From: an uncultured Flavobacteriales bacterium
GTDB lineage: Bacteria > Bacteroidota > Bacteroidia > Flavobacteriales_D > CAJJDF01
NCBI GenBank assembly: GCA_905182785.1
Contig: CAJJDF010000008.1
Coordinates: 1-33,090 of the forward strand
Direction: 5' to 3'
Length of the DNA stretch: 33,090 nt
This document shows positions 1-7,317 of this stretch, piece after piece (position 1 is the first letter of the stretch; each line of letters begins with the position of its first letter). The translations under genes were made by a program, and so were the position numbers. A model generated the notes under the pieces. The model did not search any database. It had not been told where the DNA came from and was given only the letters and a program-made list of their open reading frames with translations.

Positions 1-2
1 AC

Positions 3-146
3 GCGCTACAAAAATCTCCTTATCCATTCGATTGGTGTTTTATTGGAGCAGCAGAACATGATGTGCATTCACCAACAGAGAGAGTGAACAAAGCAGATGT
101 TATAGAAATGGTAAAGTTGTATGAATACTTGATGGAGAAGTTGTAG
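3..146 (+). CDS. C-terminal fragment of an unidentified protein, possibly a zinc peptidase
   Basis: The window opens inside a reading frame that runs 47 codons to a TAG stop. The visible tail includes [16 protein letters not shown] followed by an amphipathic helix ending in MEKL. A His-Ser-Pro-x-Glu stretch close to the C-terminus resembles the end of some M20/M28/M42-type metallopeptidases, but the fragment is too short to assign a family. The 5' part lies outside the window. That it is coding is fairly likely from codon use; the function is a guess. Confidence 0.45.
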   Translation, partial: ALQKSPYPFDWCFIGAAEHDVHSPTERVNKADVIEMVKLYEYLMEKL

Positions 147-382
147 GTTTTTTAAACTCAGCTGTCACCCACCTCAATACTATCAGCACTAATGTTTTGT
201 CTGCGAAATCAATGCTTTCTTTTCTCAAGGGAGGAAGTTTAATTTTTAATAAATAAATAAGAAAATCCTACAAAGGATATTATTAATGAGATGAACAAAA
301 AAGAATAATAAACTTTTAATTTTATATTTTTTTCTTTAAAAATTAATTCAAGAAGATGATACTAATGGTTTATATTTCTTCT
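147..382. other. Intergenic stretch with a GC-richer block and no clear gene
   Basis: No convincing gene is present. Bases about 155-237 are visibly less AT-rich than the surroundings and are free of stops in one frame on each strand (minus strand reads PPLRKESIDFADKTL in part) without a start codon or ribosome site, so this may be a dispersed repeat or gene remnant. A weak hairpin (ATCCT/AGGAT, 265-278) lies downstream of the first gene. The rest is AT-rich and featureless. Confidence 0.4.
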
Positions 383-478
383 TCAACTAACTTGAAAACC
401 TTCTTTTTTAACAATGTTGTAAACTATGATTGATAATATTGCATATAATATTCCATATATAAAAAACATTATTGTCAT
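383..478 (-). CDS. Possible 31-residue single-span membrane peptide after kdsA
   Basis: A short frame starts with ATG five bases after the kdsA stop and ends at TGA. It reads MTIMFFIYGILYAILSIIVY and then a short tail with two lysines (NIVKKEGFQVS). That is about 20 hydrophobic residues followed by a positive, polar end, the usual look of a small single-span inner membrane peptide. The tight spacing suggests co-transcription with kdsD-kdsA. I do not recognise a family. In AT-rich DNA a short hydrophobic frame can arise by chance, so this is tentative. Confidence 0.3.
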   Translation of the reverse strand: MTIMFFIYGILYAILSIIVYNIVKKEGFQVS

Positions 479-483
479 ATTTT

Positions 484-1263
484 TTAACTATTCAAAGCCT
501 TTCTAACAGCCATACATTTAGTAAGAATCCCTTCCAATTTATCTAATTGTAACATAGTATGTGGATCACTTTTGGCTTCGCTTGGGTTAGGATGAACTTC
601 CATAAAGAAACCATCTGCTCCTGTGGCAATTGCCGATAAAGCAATAGATTCAATCAAAGTAGGATCACCACCGGTTACACCTTCTGTTTTGTTTGGTTTT
701 TGTACAGAGTGAGTACAATCCATAATTACTGGGGCTCCTAGCTTTTTCATTCTGTGAATTGCTGTAGCATCTACAATCAAATCCGAATAACCAAAAGTAG
801 TTCCTCTTTCGCACAACCACACTTTTTTATTCCCTGTAGAAAGTACTTTTTCTAATGGGAAAATCATTGCTTCTGGCGATAAAAATTGTCCTTTTTTAAT
901 GTTTACACCACAACCAGATTTTCCTGCTTCAAGTAATAAAGCTGTTTGGCGACACAAAAATGCTGGGATTTGAAGATGGTCTACAAATTTTGCAACATGA
1001 GCCACTTCATGGCTTTCGTGAATATCTGTGATAGTTTCAACTCTTAAGTCTTTTCCTATTTGTTTGATGATATTCAAAGCAATATCGTCTCCAATTCCAG
1101 TAAAACTATCCAATTTAGAACGGTTTGCTTTTCTGTAACTTCCTTTAAATATAAATTCGATATCCAGTTTTTCACAAATCCTTTTTACTTCTTTCCCAAT
1201 TTTGAAAGGAGTAATGTCATCTTCTATGGCACATGGACCAGCTATAAGTGTAAATTTTTTCAT
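484..1263 (-). CDS. kdsA: 3-deoxy-8-phosphooctulonate synthase (Kdo-8-P synthase), metal-dependent type
   Basis: This cytoplasmic enzyme condenses phosphoenolpyruvate with arabinose 5-phosphate to Kdo 8-phosphate, the committed step to the Kdo sugar of lipopolysaccharide. The 259-residue length fits the family. Visible motifs are AGPCAIED at the N-terminus, the KANRSKLDSFTG loop, VNIKKGQFLSP, MDCTHSVQKP and the C-terminal MEVHPNPSEAKSD. Cys11, His185, Glu222 and Asp233 match the four metal ligands known from the Aquifex enzyme, so it should belong to the metal-dependent class; the E. coli type has Asn in place of the Cys. It lies 99 bases downstream of kdsD on the same strand, so the product of one feeds the other. 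Confidence 0.96.
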   Translation of the reverse strand: MKKFTLIAGPCAIEDDITPFKIGKEVKRICEKLDIEFIFKGSYRKANRSKLDSFTGIGDDIALNIIKQIGKDLRVETITDIHESHEVAHVAKFVDHLQIPAFLCRQTALLLEAGKSGCGVNIKKGQFLSPEAMIFPLEKVLSTGNKKVWLCERGTTFGYSDLIVDATAIHRMKKLGAPVIMDCTHSVQKPNKTEGVTGGDPTLIESIALSAIATGADGFFMEVHPNPSEAKSDPHTMLQLDKLEGILTKCMAVRKALNS

Positions 1264-1271
1264 GGGTTAAA

Positions 1272-1350
1272 TATAGAATTTTAGAAGGTTAGAATTATAG
1301 AATTTTAGTTTTTTTTCAAAGACATTGTAGTCCCTTCCCTTTTGGGAAGG
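1272..1350. repeat. 13-bp direct repeat plus CCTTCCC/GGGAAGG hairpin between kdsD and kdsA
   Basis: The spacer holds two exact copies of TATAGAATTTTAG (1272-1284 and 1296-1308) and, further along, a hairpin with a 7-bp stem (CCTTCCC 1333-1339, TTTT loop, GGGAAGG 1344-1350) that is much richer in GC than its surroundings. Short CCCTTCCC...GGGAAGG blocks are a common type of dispersed element in genomes of this phylum, from memory. On the minus strand the hairpin is not followed by a T-run, so it is more likely a repeat element than a terminator. Confidence 0.5.
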
Positions 1351-1362
1351 CTAAGATGGGAT

Positions 1363-1962
1363 TTAATTTTCTCCTCTAGCCTTACTTCCCAAATAACCAG
1401 AATGGTGTCTTTTGGCATACTCTTCTTTGGAGAATCCTATCTTTTGCATTAACAATACGATTACCACATCTCCTATTACAGTCATTGCTGTTGTTGAGGT
1501 TGTTGGAGTTAATCCAAGTGGACAAACCTCTTCTGGAGCTCCTGTGTACAATATAACATCCGAAGATTTGGCTAAATCACCGTCCAAGTTTCCTGTAAGT
1601 CCTATGATTTTAATATCTGTATATAAACGCTTTACTAAGACTTCTAGCTCTACAATTTCTCTTGTTTTACCAGAGTTTGAAATCAAGATTAACACATCAT
1701 TTTTTTGGACAATTCCTAAATCTCCATGCTGAGACTCGCTAGGATGAAGAAAAACAGCTGGTGTTCCTGTAGAAGACAAAGTTGTAGCAATATTAACTCC
1801 AATTTGTCCAGCTTTCCCCATTCCACTAATCACCACTTTTCCTCCTTTGATGTGAACTTGCTCATGAATTAGATTCACCGCTTTTTCAAAACTTTCGTCA
1901 GAGGCAATGCTTTTTATAGCATTTGCTTCTCGGTTTATTATCTCTTGAATTGTATTAATCAT
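1363..1962 (-). CDS. kdsD: SIS-domain sugar isomerase, probable arabinose-5-phosphate isomerase without CBS domains
   Basis: This probably converts ribulose 5-phosphate to arabinose 5-phosphate, the substrate of KdsA encoded next to it. The 199 residues form one SIS domain: GGKVVISGMGKAGQIG at residues about 40-55, HPSESQHGDLG near 77-87, ISNSGKTRE near 94-102 and CPLGLTPTTSTTA near 147-159. The usual family member (about 320-330 residues) continues into two CBS domains after HxGxxG; here the protein stops shortly after HHSGYLGSKARGEN. The stop looks natural, since single-domain arabinose-5-phosphate isomerases are known. Its position directly upstream of kdsA supports the assignment over other SIS sugar isomerases. 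Confidence 0.85.
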   Translation of the reverse strand: MINTIQEIINREANAIKSIASDESFEKAVNLIHEQVHIKGGKVVISGMGKAGQIGVNIATTLSSTGTPAVFLHPSESQHGDLGIVQKNDVLILISNSGKTREIVELEVLVKRLYTDIKIIGLTGNLDGDLAKSSDVILYTGAPEEVCPLGLTPTTSTTAMTVIGDVVIVLLMQKIGFSKEEYAKRHHSGYLGSKARGEN

Positions 1963-1966
1963 AACA

Positions 1967-1974
1967 CAAATGTA
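1967..1974 (-). promoter_or_regulatory. TAnnTTTG -7 box for kdsD-kdsA
   Basis: On the minus strand the bases read TACATTTG, an exact match to the Bacteroidota -7 consensus, only four bases before the kdsD ATG. No TTG at the usual spacing upstream was found. If real, the transcript would start at or very near the start codon, giving a leaderless or nearly leaderless mRNA. Confidence 0.4.
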
Positions 1975-2021
1975 AGGAATATTGAGAAGATAAAGACTTA
2001 CAAAAAATACAATATTTAAAT

Positions 2022-2260
2022 CTACTTTTTTATTTCAATCTCTTTTTTTATGTCTAGCATTAATAAATCCAATTTTTCTATCGTTACATGATCCATAACT
2101 ACTATCTTATCCCAATTGGTATTGTTATGATTATCAGCGAATAACCCGAATTTTATTGCAGTATCTTCAAAATTTATGTTGTTTTTAAAGAATCTGCTAT
2201 TCTATCCTCTATCTCTTGTTTGCTTCTTTTTTTTCAAACTTTAAAGTCATTATTTTCCAT
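2022..2260 (-). pseudogene. Decayed ORF of about 80 codons, family unknown
   Basis: Read on the minus strand from an ATG at 2260, the frame gives MENNDFKV, then an in-frame TGA, then KKRSKQEIEDRIADSLKTT and a stop. After a one-base frame change it continues as INFEDTAIKFGLFADN and on to a charged tail ending DIKKEIEIKK and a TAG. The joined product is a plausible, mostly helical acidic/basic small protein. The total span of 239 bases is one short of a multiple of three, consistent with a single-base indel, next to runs of A and T. I do not recognise the family. Confidence 0.45.
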
Positions 2261-2357
2261 GGTACAAAGTTGAATTTATCTTTACTGATACAAAGAGATA
2301 TAAGTCAGTAAATCTTATGTTTATTGTAGTTGCCATCATTTTTTAGTAACTTTATCT

Positions 2358-3209
2358 ATGAATCTCACAGAAAAAACAACTTCTTTTATAGCTATAAAAG
2401 GCAGCAGTGATAGAGAAATTACACTAGACTTCACTCTTAATAAAAAGAGAGAAAAGAATTGTCCAATTGTTATTTTTTGTCATGGTTATAAGGGATTTAA
2501 AGATTGGGGATGTTGGAATCTGGTAGCAAATAAATTTTCTGAAACGGAATTTAATTTCCTGAAATTCAATTTTTCTCACAATGGAGTTACTGCAACTAAT
2601 TTAACTGAATTCTCAGATTTAGAAGCTTTTGGAAACAATAATTATTGCAAAGAATTATTTGATTTAGAAAAAGTAATAGATTGGGTTTGTAATCAGAATG
2701 AATTTTCTGATTACATAGATAGAGATAATATTTATTTAATTGGTCACAGCAGAGGAGGAGGAATAGTTTCCCTAGCGACTGCTAGAGACAATAGAATTGC
2801 TAAAACTATAACTTGGGCTTCAGTTAGTAATTTGATTAATAGAATGCCTAAAAATTCGGAAGAATGGAAAGAAGATGGAGTTGTGTATCAACTTAATGGA
2901 AGGACAAAACAGAATATGCCTTTGTTTTATCAATTTTATGAAAACACCATGGCAAATAAGGAGATTTTGGATGTTTCTAAAGTTGCAAAAAGAATCAATA
3001 CTCCTTTTTGTATCATACACGGAAGAGAAGATGCAGTAGTAAAAGAAGAAAATGCAGAAGAATTGGATTCTTTTATTTCTACTTCGACACTTATTCTTAT
3101 AGAAGGTGCTGGGCATACTTTTGGCAGTTCACATCCTTTCTTAGGAGATGAACTACCCAAGCAGTTGAATCAAGTTGTAGAGGAAAGCTTACTTTTTCTC
3201 AAGGACTAA
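2358..3209 (+). CDS. Alpha/beta hydrolase (serine hydrolase)
   Basis: A 283-residue alpha/beta-hydrolase fold protein with no signal peptide, so cytoplasmic. The oxyanion-hole region is IVIFCHGYKGFKDW (residues about 37-50). The nucleophile elbow is LIGHSRGGG with Ser131, the acid is probably Asp225 in IIHGREDAVV, and the base is His253 in GAGHTFG. The layout resembles the prolyl-oligopeptidase/dienelactone-hydrolase-like group that cleaves small esters or acyl-peptides; the substrate cannot be told. It is a stand-alone gene convergent with folP. A TAACTTTA sequence lies about seven bases before the ATG and may be a -7 element. Confidence 0.85.
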   Translation: MNLTEKTTSFIAIKGSSDREITLDFTLNKKREKNCPIVIFCHGYKGFKDWGCWNLVANKFSETEFNFLKFNFSHNGVTATNLTEFSDLEAFGNNNYCKELFDLEKVIDWVCNQNEFSDYIDRDNIYLIGHSRGGGIVSLATARDNRIAKTITWASVSNLINRMPKNSEEWKEDGVVYQLNGRTKQNMPLFYQFYENTMANKEILDVSKVAKRINTPFCIIHGREDAVVKEENAEELDSFISTSTLILIEGAGHTFGSSHPFLGDELPKQLNQVVEESLLFLKD

Positions 3210-3234
3210 TTCTTTTTTTAATAGTTTTGCAGTT

Positions 3235-4056
3235 TCAACTAATTTTATTGAATAAAGTGATAGTTTCCATCGCTTCTTTCACATCATGAACTCTTAATAG
3301 AGTTCCTCCATTTTGTAAAGAAAAACTATGAAGAGCAGTTGTTCCATTTAGTGATTCCTGAGGAGAAATGCCTAGCGTTTTATAAATCATAGATTTTCTT
3401 GAAACTCCTACTAATATTGCTTTATTTAGGTTTTTGAAGAAAGAAAGATTCTTTAACAACTCGTAATTGTGTTCTGTTGTTTTTCCAAAACCAAATCCTG
3501 GATCCACAAGTATATCATTGACTCCAAGTTTATGGAGTAGCTCTATTTTTTGTGCTAAAAAGAACAGCACTTCTTCCGTTACATTTTTGTAACTAGGCTT
3601 CTTTTGCATGTTTTGTGGCGTTCCTTTCATATGCATTATACAATAAGGAACCTGTAATTCTCTTATGGTTGCAAACATGTTACTGTCCATTTCTCCTGCC
3701 GAAATATCATTGATCATACAAGCGCCAACTTCTACTGATTTACGTGCAATTTTACTTCTAAAAGTATCGACAGAAATTAAAGCACTAGGAAATTTTGAAA
3801 GAATTAATTCAATAGCAGGAATTACTCTTTCTAATTCTTCTTGTTCGCTAATATGCTTTGCTCCAGGACGAGAAGAATAGCCTCCAATGTCTATTATTGT
3901 TCCACCTTGGTCAATAATTTCTGTTGCTCTGGCCAATATTTCTTTTTCGTATTGGTATTTTCCTCCGTCAAAAAATGAATCGGGAGTAACATTTAAAATT
4001 CCCATTACAATTGGGGAATCCAGATTTAATAATTTATCTTTACAGTTAATTGTCAT
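3235..4056 (-). CDS. folP: Dihydropteroate synthase
   Basis: FolP joins p-aminobenzoate to hydroxymethyl-dihydropterin diphosphate to give dihydropteroate in folate synthesis; it is the target of sulfonamides. Family motifs in order are MGILNVTPDSFFDGG, IDIGGYSSRPGA, SVDTFRSKIA, INDISAG, CIMHMKGTPQNM, LVDPGFGFGKT, VGVSRKSMI and LRVHDVKEA. The second motif has Tyr-Ser-Ser where most members have Glu-Ser-Thr. I chose the ATG at 4056, giving 273 residues, rather than an upstream ATG at 4104 that would overlap the divergent DUF1599 gene and add a non-conserved leader. The folP/DUF1599/DoxX neighbourhood is recurrent in Bacteroidota. Confidence 0.95.
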   Translation of the reverse strand: MTINCKDKLLNLDSPIVMGILNVTPDSFFDGGKYQYEKEILARATEIIDQGGTIIDIGGYSSRPGAKHISEQEELERVIPAIELILSKFPSALISVDTFRSKIARKSVEVGACMINDISAGEMDSNMFATIRELQVPYCIMHMKGTPQNMQKKPSYKNVTEEVLFFLAQKIELLHKLGVNDILVDPGFGFGKTTEHNYELLKNLSFFKNLNKAILVGVSRKSMIYKTLGISPQESLNGTTALHSFSLQNGGTLLRVHDVKEAMETITLFNKIS

Positions 4057-4076
4057 AAAATAATTAGAGTAAAAAG

Positions 4077-4619
4077 ATGAATACATCTCAACAATACGAC
4101 ACAATTATAAGTAAATGTGAAGACATATTTACAAAAAAAACCAAAGATTATGGTACGGCTTGGAGAATTTTAAGAACTAGCTCTCTTACCGACCAGATTT
4201 TCATCAAAGCTCAAAGGATTAGAACTCTCGAAGATAAAGGTGTGAACAAAGTGGGAGAAAGTATTGAAGATGAATTTATCGGAATCATTAATTATTGCAT
4301 TATGGCGATTATTCAATTGGAGTTGAAAGATGAGACTAATTTAGAATTAGAAACAGAAATAGCTAGTAGCCTATACATGAAATATTTCTTGGAAGCTAAA
4401 AAGCTAATGGAAATGAAAAACCATGATTACGGAGAAGCTTGGAGAGACATGAGAGTTTCTTCATTTACTGACTTAATATTGATGAAATTATTGAGAGTAA
4501 AACAAATAGAAGACAACAAAGGCTCTACTATTATAAGTGAAGGAATTGATGCAAATTATTACGACATGATAAATTATGCTGTATTCGCTTTAATCCAAAT
4601 GAGTGAAGCCAAGAAATAG
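4077..4619 (+). CDS. DUF1599 protein with two tandem copies of the same helical unit
   Basis: A 180-residue soluble protein of a family found mainly in Bacteroidota; its function is not established. It is built from two homologous halves: KDYGTAWRILRTSSLTDQIF at about residues 21-40 and HDYGEAWRDMRVSSFTDLIL at about 120-139, each followed by a KxxRxxxxED segment and by a helix with INYxxxALIQ near the end of the unit. The paired conserved Glu/Asp residues recall all-alpha nucleotide-pyrophosphohydrolase folds, but that is inference. It is divergent from folP with only 20 bases between start codons, so the two probably share a control region. Confidence 0.85.
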   Translation: MNTSQQYDTIISKCEDIFTKKTKDYGTAWRILRTSSLTDQIFIKAQRIRTLEDKGVNKVGESIEDEFIGIINYCIMAIIQLELKDETNLELETEIASSLYMKYFLEAKKLMEMKNHDYGEAWRDMRVSSFTDLILMKLLRVKQIEDNKGSTIISEGIDANYYDMINYAVFALIQMSEAKK

Positions 4620-4620
4620 T

Positions 4621-4663
4621 TTTAGCAACTTTGTTAATCTCATTAACATAATTAATTGCTAAA
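4621..4663. repeat. Nested inverted repeat between DUF1599 and DoxX genes
   Basis: An outer 8-bp arm pair (TTTAGCAA 4621-4628, TTGCTAAA 4656-4663) encloses an inner 6-bp stem with a 3-base loop (GTTAAT 4633-4638, ATTAAC 4642-4647). It starts one base after the DUF1599 stop. There is no T-run just after it, so it could be an RNA-processing or attenuating hairpin or an operator rather than a simple terminator. Confidence 0.5.
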
Positions 4664-4687
4664 TTCAAACTTAAAAAAAAAGCCTAA

Positions 4688-6382
4688 ATGAAATATTTAA
4701 TTTATATCGCCAGAATAGTTGTAGGATCTGTATTTGTGGTATCCGGACTTATAAAGTCTAATGATGTACTAGGATTCTCATATAAATTAGAAGAATACTT
4801 TGAACCAGCAGCTTTAGGTTCTTTTTGGACGATATTTGAACCAATAGCATTACCCTTAGCTATATTAGTTTGTGTGGCAGAAGTAGTTCTAGGGTTATCC
4901 TTACTTTTTGGAACACGCTATAAGTTGACAGTAGTTTTAATTACAGCCTTTTTAGTGTTTTTCGGATTTCTTACTTATTACACAGCTCAATGCAATCCAC
5001 TCGAAATGGTAACTTATGTAAACGAGTCAGGAGAAACTATTACCACAGCAAGACAATGCGTACTGGATTGTGGTTGTTTTGGAGATGCACTAAAAGGTTC
5101 TTTAGGAAGATCTCTTACTCCATGGGAATCATTTCAAAAAGATATGTTCTTGTTATTTTTCACTCTCATTTTATTCTTAGGATGGAAAAGCCAAAAAATT
5201 AATAATGAACCCAGAGATAAGTTTATTATAATTGGATCATTATTGTTTACAGTATTCTTTGCTGGATATGTTTTTGGCTGGTGGATGCCACTTAGCTTTA
5301 TCGCAATTGCTTCTTTGCTTTATATTATTATCAAATGGTTTTATGTAAGTAAAGGTAGAGAATGGGTAATCATAGCAATGTTAGTTGCTATTTCTAGTGC
5401 TTTTATTTGGTATACATTAACTTATTTGCCAGTAAAAGATTATAGACCTTATGCAATTGGGAATAATTTACCAGAATTAATGAAATCTTCTGACGATTAT
5501 AAGGAAGAAATAATGGAATTCGAAAAGGCAAGATTATTAAATAGTTACTCAATTTTTATAGAAAAAGAAAAAGTGGCTGCCTTAAAAGCTGATAGTGTTT
5601 ATAATAATCCTTTGACTTCGGATACAGTCAAATTAATTTTAAAAACACAAATAGAAGAGCAAATTGGATATAAATATGAAGATTTAATTTACGCTAAAGC
5701 AGATTCTATAGCCTTTGATTCTTTGAAAAGAGCTAATCTTTTACCTCCTGTTTATGCATCTATGTTCTATTTACAAAACAAGAAAACTGGAGAGAGAAAG
5801 AACTTCTCTAGTACAGATTATTCTAAACTTAAATTGTGGGAGAACTGGGGTTTTGTTTACGTTATGGTAAACAAAGAAACAGGAGAAAGAGAGGAAGTAG
5901 AGAAGAAAAACTTTGACGAAGAGGAGTGGACTAAAAAAGGATTTGTAAAACAAAACCCACCTACATTTCTTGAAAAATCGGGTTATGAGCCAAAAATCCC
6001 ATTAGATTTTGACTTTAATGATGAGTCAGTAAACCAAGATGTACTCCACAGTGAAGAATATACTTTACTAGTTATTTCTTGGGACATGAACATGACAAAT
6101 GTGAAAGCGATAGAAAAGTTGAAGAAACTATATGCTCATGCAAAAGAGAAAGGATATAATTTCTATGCGGCAACCTCTAGAGATTATTTGGTAGAAGACT
6201 TTAAGAAACAGTATGATATTCCATTTGAATTTGCTTCCGCAGATGAGAAAATTCTCAAAACAATTGTAAGGTCCAATCCAGGAGTTTTATTACTGAAAGG
6301 AGGAACTATATATAAAAAATGGGATAAACACAGAATTCCAAACCCAAAGAAATTAGAAAGAAAAATTTCTAAAATAAAATAA
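4688..6382 (+). CDS. BT_3928-type DoxX membrane protein with C-terminal thioredoxin-like domain
   Basis: An inner membrane protein of 564 residues. Residues about 1-110 form a DoxX/MauE-like bundle (IARIVVGSVFVVSGLIKSND opens it), with the cysteine-bearing QCVLDCGCFGD at about 123-133; further membrane spans follow to about residue 250. The remainder is periplasmic: a charged linker, then a thioredoxin-like fold near 445-560 (YTLLVISWDMNMTNVKAIEK, then NFYAATS and NPGVLLLKGG). Where a thioredoxin would have CxxC this protein has DMNM, so that domain is unlikely to catalyse disulfide exchange by itself. Its role is unknown; a redox function with the upstream Cys cluster is inference. It heads a tight cluster with the YihY and aroK genes. 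Confidence 0.85.
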   Translation: MKYLIYIARIVVGSVFVVSGLIKSNDVLGFSYKLEEYFEPAALGSFWTIFEPIALPLAILVCVAEVVLGLSLLFGTRYKLTVVLITAFLVFFGFLTYYTAQCNPLEMVTYVNESGETITTARQCVLDCGCFGDALKGSLGRSLTPWESFQKDMFLLFFTLILFLGWKSQKINNEPRDKFIIIGSLLFTVFFAGYVFGWWMPLSFIAIASLLYIIIKWFYVSKGREWVIIAMLVAISSAFIWYTLTYLPVKDYRPYAIGNNLPELMKSSDDYKEEIMEFEKARLLNSYSIFIEKEKVAALKADSVYNNPLTSDTVKLILKTQIEEQIGYKYEDLIYAKADSIAFDSLKRANLLPPVYASMFYLQNKKTGERKNFSSTDYSKLKLWENWGFVYVMVNKETGEREEVEKKNFDEEEWTKKGFVKQNPPTFLEKSGYEPKIPLDFDFNDESVNQDVLHSEEYTLLVISWDMNMTNVKAIEKLKKLYAHAKEKGYNFYAATSRDYLVEDFKKQYDIPFEFASADEKILKTIVRSNPGVLLLKGGTIYKKWDKHRIPNPKKLERKISKIK

Positions 6383-7317
6383 TGAATTTTGGCAAGATTT
6401 TAACCACTATACAGTATTCAAGACCTGCGAATGCAATAAGAAATCTCCTAAAAAAGATTAGCTTTCCTGGTTTTGAAGGAATGAGTATGTATACTGCCTT
6501 CAAATTTATTTACGAAGCCTTTACTCGAAGTGATATCTCGACCAAGAGTGCAGCTATTTCGTTTAAGTTATTTATTGCTCTTTTTCCTGCAGTAATCTTG
6601 TTACTGACTTTAATTCCTTATGTTCCGATAGAAAATTTTCAGGAGAACTTATTGGCTAGTATTACTGCCATATTACCTGATAATGTAGCGAACATTATTT
6701 TACAAACTATAGAAGATTTGATTTTGAAAAAACATTCAGGATTTTTATCTGTAGGTTTTATTTTAACTGCTTATTATGCTTCTAATATCATTAATTCTAT
6801 TCTTACTACCTTCTCAAAATCATATCAAATAGAGATAAAAAGAAGCCCATTGAAACAAAGATTCATCTCCTTTTTATTGATGATTGCAATTACTACAATG
6901 ATGATAATTGGATTTGCATTAATCTTGTTTAGTGAAAGTACAATTAACTATTTGGTAAGTACTTACATTATAGAGACAGAATGGGTAGCAACAGTTCTTA
7001 GAATTGTAAAATGGATTGCAGTTATTCTTTTATTTGTCGTTTCAATTTCTACACTTTACAATGTAGCCTTGATAAATAGAAAAAAATGGAAAGTAATTTC
7101 TTCTGGAGCTTCTTGGGCAACAGCTTTAATAATTTTAGCATCTTTAGGAATGAGTTTCTATATCGATAATTTTGATTCTTACAATAAATTATATGGTTCC
7201 ATTGGTTCGTTAATTGTATTTTTAATTTGGATCAATATTTCTTCTACTATTCTTATTATGGGATTTGAATTGTATGCAAAATCCAACACTAAAAAGCACA
7301 TTCATGAAGAAGCCTAA
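6382..7317 (+). CDS. YihY/BrkB (UPF0761) family inner membrane protein
   Basis: A 311-residue polytopic membrane protein with about six spans. Family features visible are STKSAAISFKLFIALFPAVI near residue 52, GFLSVGFILTAYYASN near 118, and the C-terminal YGSIGSLIVFLIWINISSTI followed by MGFELYA. The family was once called ribonuclease BN and is better described as putative transport or envelope protein of unknown substrate. Its ATG overlaps the upstream stop by one base (TAATG), pointing to translational coupling. Its own 3' end overlaps the start of aroK. Confidence 0.88.
   Translation: MNFGKILTTIQYSRPANAIRNLLKKISFPGFEGMSMYTAFKFIYEAFTRSDISTKSAAISFKLFIALFPAVILLLTLIPYVPIENFQENLLASITAILPDNVANIILQTIEDLILKKHSGFLSVGFILTAYYASNIINSILTTFSKSYQIEIKRSPLKQRFISFLLMIAITTMMIIGFALILFSESTINYLVSTYIIETEWVATVLRIVKWIAVILLFVVSISTLYNVALINRKKWKVISSGASWATALIILASLGMSFYIDNFDSYNKLYGSIGSLIVFLIWINISSTILIMGFELYAKSNTKKHIHEEA

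Noticed and set aside
1060-1732. Open frames on the plus strand opposite kdsA and kdsD
   Set aside because: They are antisense shadows of well-conserved genes with no family features of their own.
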